Shown here piece by piece: positions 32,405 to 44,400 of a stretch of DNA of 64,000 nt. The position numbers and the translations under genes are program-made. Location of the stretch: NCBI GenBank assembly GCA_016617855.1, contig JAECUM010031723.1:1-64000 (forward strand). The letters run 5' to 3'. The notes below the pieces were generated by a model. It was not told the origin of the DNA. It saw nothing but the letters and a program-made list of their open reading frames with translations, and ran no database searches. Origin of the DNA: Megalonaias nervosa (lineage: Eukaryota > Mollusca > Bivalvia > Unionida > Unionidae). The first letter of the stretch is position 1, and each line of letters opens with the position of its first letter.

Positions 32405-34200
32405 TTCAAAAGGCAATTAAAACTTATTATCCCACTGATATATTAGATAGTATTACAAAAAGGAATCCTAGAAAACTCTGGAAAACCTTCAGTAACTTGA
32501 GAGGCAAATCTGTCAATAGTCTGCCATGTACATGTATTAGAGATGCAAATGGTGATATTCAGCTAGAACCTGTTGAAATTGCAAATGCACTCATGATTAC
32601 TTTGTGAATATAAATGAAAAACTTGTGGATTTCACAACACCTAAAAGGTTCTCTAGTGATGAATTAAATGAATATATTTCTTCAAAACTTAGCAAAGAAG
32701 AGTGCTCCAGAATACCTAAAATAAGCCTTGAATTCATTTTAAATGAATTAGTCCAATTTGATGTCAGAACAGCAACAGGTCTAGATAATATAAGTGTTAA
32801 ATTACTAAAACTCATCTCAGTTGATTGCTCCTTCACTTACATATATCTTCAATCTAAGTATTTCCACAGGTATTATTCCAAACAGGCTAAACCTGGCAAA
32901 AGTAACTCCAGGACATAAGAAGGGAGATCTTTCTGATATGAATAACTATAAACCTATATCAGTTTTGTCAACACTTTCAAAGATTTTAGAAAGACATGTT
33001 TGTAATGAATTTAGAAACTATCTGGAATCATTTAATTTGCTATGTTTATGACAATCAGGCTTCCATGAAGGACATTCATGCCAGACTACACTAACTAAAA
33101 TGGTGGATGATTGGTTAACAGCAGTAGATGAAAGCAGCCTTGTAGGCATAGTGTTTCTTGACCTTTCAAAGGAGCTTGACCTTGTAAATCACCAAATCCT
33201 GCTGGAAAAGCTCAGCATATATCAAGTTAACCATGAAATCTTAACTTGGTTTCGATCCTATCTTGAAGGCAGACAACAACAAGTTTCTATTTTAAACAAA
33301 CTTTAGATAAGAAACTGATAAAGTCAGGTGTTCAACAAGGATCAGTTCTTGGACCATTACTCTTTCTGCTGTACATCAATGATTTACCCTATCACATTGA
33401 GCTATCCACCACCAACGTGTTCACAGATGATACGACATTATATAACGTTGGATCAACGGGCCATGAGATTAGCACTAAATTAGATAAAGATTTTGTAAAA
33501 ATAAATAACGGGTGTGAACACAGTGGTATGAAGGTAAATGCAGCCAAATCAAAAAACATGATCATAGGTAGTTGAGCAAGAGTAAAAGTTGAGAAAAAGT
33601 ATTTCAAAGTAATGATAAGAGGAATAGATATACCACAGTCTGGAAATGAAAAACTTCTTGGCATCATGATAGATCATATCTTGTGCTGGAAAATACAAGT
33701 TGATAAGGTCATTAAAAAAGTTGATTCACTGCTTTATCTATTAAACAGAATAAAATCTTATCTCCCTCAAGAACAGAAAAAGATATTCTATAGTGTATAT
33801 ATCACACCACACCTAGAATATTGTTGTTCTCTCTGGGGTAATATTGGTGTAGAAAATCGGGAAATATTACTGAAATTTCAAAAAGGAGCAGCTAGAGTTA
33901 TTCTTGATGCCGATTCAGATACACCATCAACAAATCTTTTTAACACCCTAAAGTGGCTCCCATTTCAGCAGAGAACTCAGTTTCAGAATTGTTACTAGTC
34001 TATAAATCCTTACATGGTTTGGCTCTTTTAGGACTATTAAATTCTTATATTTCTTTGGGTACATGAACTGCACCTGGCAAAATTCACAATACTAACAAGT
34101 TTGTCAGAAACAGCTGGCCCTGTACAATCCTGGAGTTGATAGAACTGACATCTCTGCCACAAAGTGCACTTAAGAACCTTCAGCAAGTTCATTTGTGATG

Positions 34201-35484
34201 CTTTCTGCAAAGAGGTCTTCTAATTTGTCCCTCATTATTTCCTGAGTGAGTCATCATTGTTGAGGGGGACAGGATTCCTCATCACTATCAGCAGTTTGAG
34301 ATATTTGAAATTGTTGCTTGTAGATGCACTTTTTAGTGGATGTTACATCCAACATTTGGTTTTGTATTGATGCCACATTGCAAAAGACCTTTTGTAGGGG
34401 ATCAGCTTGTTGCAAGCAGTCATGTAACCTATTTGTTATCCTGCAGGGTCCCTTAGAGTACAAAAGATTCAATGAAATGGCACTATAAACGAAATATTGA
34501 CTGTATCATGCATTGGAAAAGGAAGCTCTCTTCAGCAGGTCTGCAGCCAATGACTTGGATTATAAGTAGGAAACACTGCCAAATGAACTCCCATTATTGA
34601 TCCATCAATTTATGGAGCATAACTTTCAAACTGTTCAGGGTAATTGAACTAAACATCCTACAAAAATTGTGAGGAGGTGACTATTTTGTGGACATTTAAC
34701 TTATAATGTTATGCACTCAATATTTGTTCATTGTTACCATAGAAACAAAGTGAGATTAAGTAGTATATAACATTAGAGTGCTGGACCTCAAGTTGCTTTC
34801 AATAGGAGCCTTAATGCAAGTGTGAAACTAGAGGGATATAATATACCTTTATGGCTTTCTTTTAACAAGATTCAAGTTGAATCACATGCAAAGTTCTTGT
34901 ACAAAGCATAAACATAGCGACTAAACATTTGAGGACATTAGTATTTGTGCAACAATTACATACAGGAATACTCTTTTTGTAATCTCAATTACAAGCAGAT
35001 GCAGATAGAAACTTTCTATCACTATTGTCTCCAGTTTAGGATTGATAGCCAAAAATTTATGCCTTGGTAAGTTTACAAACAAAATAACCTCACATCTTTC
35101 TTTTGCTGGGTTCTAATAATTTTTTTTTTAACAACAGGCAAGGTTTGCCTTAAAGTAGTATCTTTATCATCTCTTTCCCCCTCTTTTACTGTGCCGTGAC
35201 ATGTTCCAGCAGAGAAGGTATTGGATAGTTTATATATTGTAAAAAAAAATATTTTGTATTTTAAGGAGTTTACCCTTTTTGTCCTTATTTTTGTTTTGTA
35301 TGTCCTTTTAGTATATCTAAATATACTTGGCACTATATATAGCCAGGATTGTACTGATGTGCAGTTAAACCTATTGTCCTTGCTCGCTTACTCTTTCTCT
35401 CATTCTAAAAGAATTGATGAAAAATTGTTGTGATTCCTTTCGTCCACTTCTTACATTTTGCTACTTCCATGTATTATATTTCAG
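34201..35484. other. End of intron 1; no gene recognised
   Basis: A minus-strand 72-codon frame at 34254-34472 ends in an acidic tail and may be a scrap of some retroelement protein, but I cannot name it. The region ends with the acceptor TATTATATTTCAG at 35484. Confidence 0.4.
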
Positions 35485-38400
35485 GAACACTTCCCAGATA
35501 GTGCAGAAGATGATGGAACTGTATTGCAATACCTTTGAAACTGATCAATATGAAAACTTCATCAATATGACAAAGATTAGCAAGTTTTGGATGCTGCTTC
35601 TTAATATGGTTGGAACTCAGTCAGCCAGCACAAAGAACCATGATATATTTAAGAAAGGCATCAGCTGCTTGGAATTTATACTTGAGTCACTGGAATCCAG
35701 CAAGATTACATGTAGTTATGTAGAGAAAATTTCAAAATTTCAGGATGCAAAGGAACTGTTGGCTACCATTGGAAAAAAATCCAGAGTGGACATTGATAAG
35801 CTTTGGAAATGTGTTGTGTCTGTTTTCCAGAGAGAAAGAGAAAAAATGGCTTGTGTTATGGAAGTCTTGCACAAAGTTAGGGAAGCTATTCCTTGGAATA
35901 GTCTTCCAACTGGATGGGAAAACTTTGAAGAACATATCAAAGATGTAAACAAATGTCTAAGAGGTGGAAAGCTTAGCACTGGATATGTCATGGATGGTAC
36001 TCATATTTGGTCACGTTGCTTGAATTTGCCAGAAATATGTGAAAAAATAATTGGTTTCGTTGATTCTCAGGTCTTTTGGAATGCATGTTTGCACATACTT
36101 TCCAACAAACCTAACCTTTCAGAACAGAATGAACCATTTGTGGATGAGGAAGTTGCTGTAGCAAGTGAGACTTTTGGAGTGGAGGAAGAATTGAGAATAC
36201 TAGAGTCTTTGACCTATCTGTTCCGTGAAAGTGATCAGGAATCTGGCATCTTTACCAACTGTGTCCATTTTCTTGAGTTGCTGGTGAAACATGGAGGTTT
36301 GAAATACAGAGAAGACTGGATGAGATTTTGTAAGGATCAGGATGTTCCAATGACACATGTTGTGCAAATGTTTGAAAAAGCAAATATTTTAGAAGAAATA
36401 AACCTTCAGGAGAAAAATCTACAGCTTCCCATTGCAGTTCACAAGCAAAATGCACTTAAATTTTATCATGACTTTGATAAATACGATGAGCAAGTTAAAG
36501 CCATAAAGATGGCATTAGTTGCACTAGACATTGACCTAAGCTCGGACCCAACCTTTTCTGAAGCTGTGAGCTCTTTTGAAATGCTAATGACTTGCTCTAA
36601 TATTGGAGAAATAACACTGACACAAGTGTATGAGGCATTAAAAACTATTAATAAAATTGCATCAAACTTAAATGAAGAAAAATTGCAGGTGTTGTGGGCT
36701 CTTGGGAAAGCAACATCTTTGATTAAATTTTTGAAGGAAGTAGCTGATATTGATTTTCGAAATCTCATAGATTCAGTGGAAGAGTTTTCAGAACAGTCAG
36801 TGAATGAAGCCACAGTATCAGGACTTCTTCATGTAAAAAGGTTTCTTCAACCTGTTCTGAAGAAGGACATGGAATCTGACATTGCACAACTGTTCCAAAT
36901 CATTTCTAGGCAAATGAAAGACATAAAGCCAACTGAGCTTGTGGGAAAAATCATGGACTGTAGTGATAATGTTCACAATCTGAAATCTTTGTACAATAAT
37001 GTGGCCAACAGAGGTATCAGGACAAGAGAAATCATCGATAATGTGATCAAGAGTGGAATCTTCTGCTTTCAGCTGGATAGTGGTAATGACTGTGTATTTA
37101 CTGTTGAATATCAACATGGCAGAATGCATGGACATCATGCAAAAGACACCTTGATTGACATGAGAAGTAGAGCTTTGCTCTTAATGAACACAGATAGCAA
37201 AGCTGAGACATCTGAAACAACTAAAAAGAAAGAGAATCTTGGAAAATTTGTACTTTATGTCAATATTGCCTCGGAAATAGGTCAGTTATTAACAAATCTA
37301 CATACATCAGGTCACTTTGAGTACAAATTGTATAAAAAGAGGATGAAGGCAAGTGGCCTGAACAGTTTGAAGGATGATCTTGACATAGAATACAGCAGCT
37401 GGTGTGCAAGACTTGAAGAATGTAGAGAAAAGCACTATTGGATGAACTTCATTTTTGGTCAACAGTTGCATGTTATCCATGACTTTCTTGAAACAGGAAT
37501 AGACAAAGATAGAGTTTTTAGTATGTTAAAATTTATTCATCCAGATGTACAAATAGATGGAATGAAAGAGTTCTATGCAAAACAAAGCTTTAAGATGTCA
37601 GATTCCTCCATACTCTACAAAATTGCCCAGACACTTGACTATGCCTTAAAGAATTTACAGCCCTTTAGTAGACCAGTAGATACGAGCTTCACAGTTTCCT
37701 CAAGAATAACTGACTTTATCAGACCAGGTAAATTATCAGTTATTGCTTTGGATGAAAACAGCAATATGGTGATGAAAGTGATGCTAGCCCTCTACAATAA
37801 CACAGTAAGGAAGTTACCTGAGCCCCACCAGGTACTGTTCTGCAGTAAAGATACAACATGGGTGGAAATAGAGCTTTTACTACATCGCTGTGTTAAATCG
37901 GACAAGGTAAGTCTTTTTTGCATTGCAAATGTGGAAATGCTTCCCAATGAAATACAGTTCCAGCTTGTTGTGGCACTGCATGGCTTGCCCAAGAGTCAAA
38001 CATTCCTTCTTGCTATTATTTGCCGTGGAACTGATAATCATCCCTTCGTGAATGAGTTTTGCGGATCTGTTTTGCAAGTGCATCCATTATCAGATACTGC
38101 ATTCAGAAATATTTTGCAAATGACCTGGCCAGATGTTTGCTCAATTACTTCAGATGTTCCTGGCTTGGGAAAGACAGAGGTTATTAGGCAAAGATCACAT
38201 AAGAAGGGCAAAGGAGTAGTGACATTTCACATCAGTGGACCTCTCAATAAAGCCAAACTTGTTGAGCGACTGGCTGACCTGAGAGTCAAATCACACCATA
38301 TTCTCCATATTGACATTGGAAACATAGACAATCCCATGGAACTTGATGCTTTTTTGTTTGAAATAATTATCCTTGGTTTTGTATCAGCAGGAAGATCATA

Positions 38401-41400
38401 TGTTCGTTTGCCCACAAAACAAATCTTCATAGAGATTGCAAATACAACAAATAACCAATTGAAGGATGCACTTCAAACTGCAATGTCTTTCAAGAGAGAA
38501 AACTTGTCGTGGCAAAACTATGATAATTTCATTGTTAGTAGAGATATCCACAGTCCTGTTCAAGTTGTAAGCCAGTATCTAAATGCACTTGATGATGGAA
38601 CAGTTGATAGCAGAGACATCTATTTTACAGGCAAGAAGGCTGCAAGTCCCTTACCGGTACAAAAATGTCGGCAACTACTTCAAACATACTTTCCTGGAAC
38701 TGGTGATATGTCTTTCAACATGGCAAGGATTTTTATAAATGTCCTTGCAGACCAGCTGAAGAAGATGAGCTGTAGTACTTTCTTCCGGACACAAAATTTG
38801 CAAGCCATTTTGGGAAAAGTACAAAGGGTTACAGTAAAGAGTAACCTTCTCCGTGCTCTTCTGAGCACATCTAGTGAATTTGCTTCAAGGTCTGTGAATA
38901 ACTGCAGGGAGGTACAGGCCTCAACAGTAAAATCAGAGAGTGGGTCACAATCTAAATCTGTTGAACCATCTAATGATGGTAATGAAAATTCATTGATTAA
39001 CAGGATTGAAGGCATGATTAGATGGGAAGACAGCAATCATTTGATATTTGTATTTCACAATCAAGACATTCAGACATTGTCGGCTATGTACAGAGACAAG
39101 TCAAAAATTCCCATTCATATAAAAAATTTGTTTGAGAGTCAAGTAAAAAAGGTCCTTCCAGACTTCAAGCTCAAAACAGCTTCTGAACTGCAAGATGTAC
39201 TTCAGCGAGTAGCAAGAACTAATCCAGTGCCACTCTCGAAGACAAAGCTTGAAAACATGGCAAAGGATTATGCTCTAACACCAGATAACTTGTTAAAGAT
39301 GGTTCTCATAATGATGAGAATAAAAGCACATATTCCAGTCCTCATAATGGGAGAAACAGGCTGTGGAAAAACTTCACTCATTTGCTATTTATCTCAAATT
39401 TGTGAAGTTTCCTTTAAGGTTATTCAGATACATGCGGGTTTAGAGGGGGAGTACATATTAGAAAGAATTCAACAGATCAGCAAAGAAGCAGAGACAAAAT
39501 TAGCAGACCCAGTATGGCTATTTTTAGATGAAATTAACACCTGCAACCACCTTGGGCTTATCAGTGATATTCTTTGTCATCACAAATGTTTGGGTAAACC
39601 CTTATCCCCAAACCTTATTGTAATGGCTGCCTGCAATCCCTATAAATTTAGGCCAGAAAAGAAAGTACTGACAGAAGGTCTACAAGGAAAGATAAAAACT
39701 GATGAAATGTCCCGTTTGGTGTACAGAGTTTTCCCATTACCAGAGACCATGGTTGATTATGTGTGGGATTTTGGAAGTATCAGTGAGAAGGATGAAGAAG
39801 CTTATGTTCATCGCATGATTCAAAGTGTCTTTATACAGAGCCCAAAAATGGATTCTTTGTTTGCAGATCTTTTAATTATGTCACAGAGAGTTGTTCGTGA
39901 GATAGAAGAATCAGACTCTTGTGTGAGTTTACGAGATGTAAACAGATGTAAATTGTTGGCAAAGTGGTTCCAAGACTTCCTCAGGAAGAAAAAAGGACCT
40001 GGTATTAATATAGGCAGAGATTTTCAAATACGATGTATGATCTTGGCCTTGGCTCATTGCTACCAGAGTCGTTTGGTAAACGCACAGGACAGAAAGAGAT
40101 ACAGAAAAGGAATAGCAGCAGTCATTCATTGTCATCAAATTGCATATAATGAGGATGAAATACAAGACATAATTACAGAAGAACAGAGAGATATTCTGAA
40201 AAAAATGGATCTACCTGCAGGCACTGCACACAACATAGCTTTGCAGGAAAATGTCTTTGTTATATTGGTCTGCATTCTGAATAGGATACCTGTATTTGTG
40301 GTGGGTAAACCAGGGTGCAGTAAATCTCTCTCTATGCAAGTCATCCGAAGCAATCTCAGGGGTAAAGATTCTAAAAATCCCCTATTCAAAATACTACCTC
40401 AGCTGAATTGTGTGTCCTTTCAGGGTTCAGAATCTTCCACTTCAGATGGTATCATTAAGGTGTTTGAGAAAGCACAGAGATACCAAGAAAATAATGACCC
40501 AGAAGAGGTTTTGTCAGTTGTTATTTTGGATGAAATTGGATTGGCAGAAATATCCAAGTTCAATCCACTGAAGGTGCTTCATAGTTTATTAGAGCCAGAG
40601 GGAAAGCAGTTTCCAGATGTGGCTGTAGTTGGAATATCAAACTGGGCATTGGATGCAGCTAAAATGAACCGTGCAGTACATCTTTCCAGACCTGAGATGG
40701 ATGAGGAAGAACTGTACATGACAGGGAAGTCAATCAGCAAATCCATGGAAAAGAAACTGGAAGATAGTGACCATGGACTTAAGCGTACAAAATTGAAAAC
40801 TATCCAGGCAGTAGAGATGGATAAAGAGCTGAAATTCTTGGCAAATTCATACATGAAATACATTGAAAAGCAGACACTTCCAAATTTTCATGGCCTGCGA
40901 GACTATTATTCACTTGTCAAATACATAGCCAGGATCCTGTCTGAAATGCCAGCTGTTGTAATAACAGATGCAATGAAAATGAACGTCATCACCAGGGGGC
41001 TTCAAAGAAACTTTGGTGGACAGCATGCAGAATTCTCAACCCTGCATGAATTGTTCAAAGCAAACCTTCAGTCCTTGGAAGACCACAGAGTCCCTGTCAT
41101 TGACTTGATTACTGAAAATATACAAGATAAGATGGCACGGCATCTAATGTTGATTACCTCAGGTGATGCAGCATTAGATATTTTGGAACAGCAGTTGGAC
41201 AGACTTGGAAGACACAGAATTACAATATATGGGAGCCAGTTTGAAGAAGACCTTACAGATGACTATAATTATAGAATGCTGAACAGGATAATAATTTGTA
41301 TGGAGCAGGGACTTGTCCTCATCCTTAAAGATTTGGATAGCATTTATGGAAGTCTCTATGATATGCTTAATCAGAACTACACTGTGGTTGGAGAGAAGAA

Positions 41401-44400
41401 GAATTGTAGAGTGGCTTTGGGACCATACAGCAATCCCATGTGCCAGGTGCATGATGATTTCAGATGCATAGTTTTGGTGGATGAGAGCAAGATTCATCAT
41501 GCAGACCCACCATTTCTCAATCGGTTTGAAAAACAGAGTTTGAAACTTACAGACATTTTGTCAAAGATTGAACATAACATCATAAGTGACTTAGAGAACT
41601 GGGTGAAACATCTGACAGATGTACCAAGCAAACATTTTGAGGCTGTTGACATTTTTCCTATTTATGGTAGTGATATGATTCCATCTTTGGTGCACAAATG
41701 TCTTGTTGAAATGGAAATGAACAGAATTCACGATATTGCCAATGATGAATTTACTGATGAATTGACATCCCTTTGCAAGGAGAGACTTTTATGGATCATG
41801 AAACCAGAGGCTGTACTAAGATTTGAATTGTCAAAATTTGCTACAAGTCCAAAACATGCCAAAGAATTGAACAGTATTAAAAAGGACTATCTTAATCTCC
41901 CAATTCATGAAGGGCTTGAAAGGTACTTTCATTCAGAAATAAATAAGGTATATGAAGGAGGTGAAAACAGCAGAATGTATATGATATTTACTAATAGCAA
42001 TGTACACACAAATGTACAAGCCATTATGTCAGATATAAGCTGCCAGGTTGACAAACTTGGAGCTTTCAAGTCAGAGAAACAGTTAACAAACAGGATGCAG
42101 CAATTCTGGTCAGAGCCAGACCCAAAACTTCTAGTGCTACAGTGCAAACCTTTGGATGAAGAAGCACACATTTTATTAGCCAGGAATGTAATAGAAAGAA
42201 CAAGGAAGGAATATTTAATTGAACCTTTTGCATCTATAAAACATGTCTGTATGATCATGCACCTTGACAGAATGAAAAGTGGATCAAGAGCTGTACCACA
42301 AATCAACTTTCTAACAGAATGGAAACTTGTGATGCTTGATGGTTTGGAAGAACCAAAAATGCCATTTACAGAAGCTGTAAGCAAGAGCATAGTGGACACA
42401 ATTAAATTAAGAAGACCACTGTATACATACATTCAGGAACAACTATTTTGGGCTTTCACCAGAATACAATATGCACAAGGAGGTAGGGATGTCCAAAGCA
42501 TAGACTCAGTTATTAAACAAATTCAGTCATCAGAAGACTTCTTGAAAATTTTGGATGATGCTATATTCAGATGGATTGAGGAACAGCAAGAAGATATAGA
42601 TGTGAAGAACTGGCAAGTTGAAGTGGCCTGTGATACCCATGCACTTTATTCCTCATCAACATTCAGTGGTGCTCTTGAAAACTACATTTCACAGGTTATC
42701 AATGACCCTCTAGCAAGGATATTGTTTGAGCTTGAGAAATTGGATGCTTTATCTGCATTCCTCCAACAAGATGCATCAGTTGATGTACAGTCAGTGTGGA
42801 AGAAGGTGTTCAATGACTCTAAAATGTTTTCCATTAAAAATACACCAAAGCCCACTGAGGCAGAATGTTTCACATGCTCAAACCCTATACTTCAGTTCAG
42901 GTTACCTTTTTTCAGGGTTGTGTATGAAAAAATAGAGACCACCAAGTCTTTTTTCCTTGAGGCAGTGCAAACAATTAAATCAGTTGCTGGAATAGAGCAT
43001 GTCCATCAAATAGCAGACCTTATTTGGAAGGAACTGCTGTTTAATCAAGAAAATATGATTGCAAAAGAAGTTCCTGAACTGGAGAAATTTACTTACAGCA
43101 CATGGCTTGAGGACTACCTGCATGACTTCTTTCATGTAACCTCGTATCAATTTACCAAAGGGCTTTCCAGTCAGCAGAGAGCACTGGCAATGAGATGGTG
43201 TGTATTTGGAGAGATAGAATTACGAGGTAGTCATGCCTCAGCTATTGTTACAAATCTGCATGCAGGATATTGGATTCACTTTGGTTTATTCCAATCTGAA
43301 CTTAAGCTTCTTGAAATTTGCAAAGAAGTTTTAGATGAAAAGGGTGGAATTGCTTGCTTCCTGCAAAGTATTTCAAAAGATGGTAACACTATAGGATCAT
43401 TGGCTTTTGATACAAATAACCAGGAATATCAAAATCAGACAGAAGACGATGAAGTATCAAGAAGTAGTGAGATTGTAACTGATGTTGTTTTGCAAGAAAG
43501 AGATGGTGTATTGGACACTCCTTCAGCCATGGAAATTAGCATCAGCTTGAGTATGCATGATACAGCCGTGGAGAAACCAGAGGCAGAAGTGTCCAGAAAC
43601 CCTAATCAGGAAAATAAGAAAAGACATGAACTGTTAGTTGAACAGCTTTGCAAAATGCTGCTACCAAGTGAAACAACCCTAAGTAGATATTTTGATGTAA
43701 GGTTTTGGCATCAACAGGTCGCCAGTGTATTGGCTATTGCCAACCAAGTTTCCATGAATCCAGGTGTTCTGCATGCCCTAAGACTTTGCTGTGATGTTGT
43801 CATTCAAATTGTGCTACAACAACCATGTGAGATAGATAGAATGAAACAACTGGGATCACTTTTACAAGATGATTTACCTCTAGACTCTGAGGAAATAAGA
43901 GATCTCATGAGAGATTTGATAGAAACTAATAAAAGCACACACAAAGATAATTCCCAGAGGCTTATTGCTGCATATTGCAGTCGGTGTATAGCAGCAAATC
44001 CAGATACTGAAATAATCAATTGGTTGATGGACTTTATCTCAGATCAGTCATTACCAGACAACACGATGACAAATTTGAAACCTCCAATTCATCATGCTGT
44101 GCATACAGAACTTAGCTTAGATAGTGATATATTTCTCAAGCTTCTGGAAAATAATGACAACTCTCTGGAAATAATGAAAGAATCACCATTTCTTGCAGCT
44201 ATGGATGCCTGTCTTCGCAGACTTGATGATATTGGGCTTGTGAATTCTCCTTTTCCTGCCTTGCTTATTGATATTCTAGACCAAGATATCATGCAAAAAA
44301 GGATCACAACAAATACTGCAGAAATCAGTGCTACAACAGATCCACAAGTTCAGTATTTTTTGAAGGCAGACAAAATATTACAGTCTGATTCATTTTCCCT

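Larger units (their letters stand above)
30031..34200 (+). mobile_element. Second type of CR1/L2-like LINE, ORF2 relic, split by a solo LTR
   Basis: An endonuclease start (KGLKICHLNIHDLFPKLDQI, FAFSETFL) is at 30031-30480. It is cut by an LTR at 30539-31438 and resumes near 31450 with FLMGDFN. A connector region is duplicated (31679-32404). Reverse transcriptase follows: TATGLDNISVKLL (32604-32918), NNYKPISVLSTLSKILERH, FLDLSKELDLVNHQILLEKL (33100-33306), [20 protein letters not shown] and FTDDTTLY near 33425, then GIMIDHILCWKIQVDK to about 34000 and C-terminal pieces to ~34200. The catalytic YADD motif has become FTDD. It is only distantly like the other LINEs here, so it is a separate lineage and an older copy. 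Confidence 0.75.
10973..35484 (+). other. rnf213: 24.5-kb intron filled with retroelements
   Basis: Donor GTATGG at 10973 and acceptor TATATTTCAG ending at 35484 join the two coding exons in matching phase (two bases plus one base). The intron holds two SINEs, a LINE ORF1 relic, a SWIM-finger relic, four LINE copies or fragments on both strands and one solo LTR. I found no further exon of this gene in it, although a small one could be missed. Confidence 0.7.

Noticed and set aside
35414..35484. The start codon of the 3,963-codon frame at 35414 as the real translation start
   Set aside because: The first 24 codons lie in intron sequence before a clear acceptor (TATATTTCAG at 35484), and the exon at 9234-10972 joins there in phase.
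42855..42900. ECFTC and, later, YCSRC as RING starts
   Set aside because: No further Cys/His residues follow at the spacing a RING needs, so they are isolated pairs.
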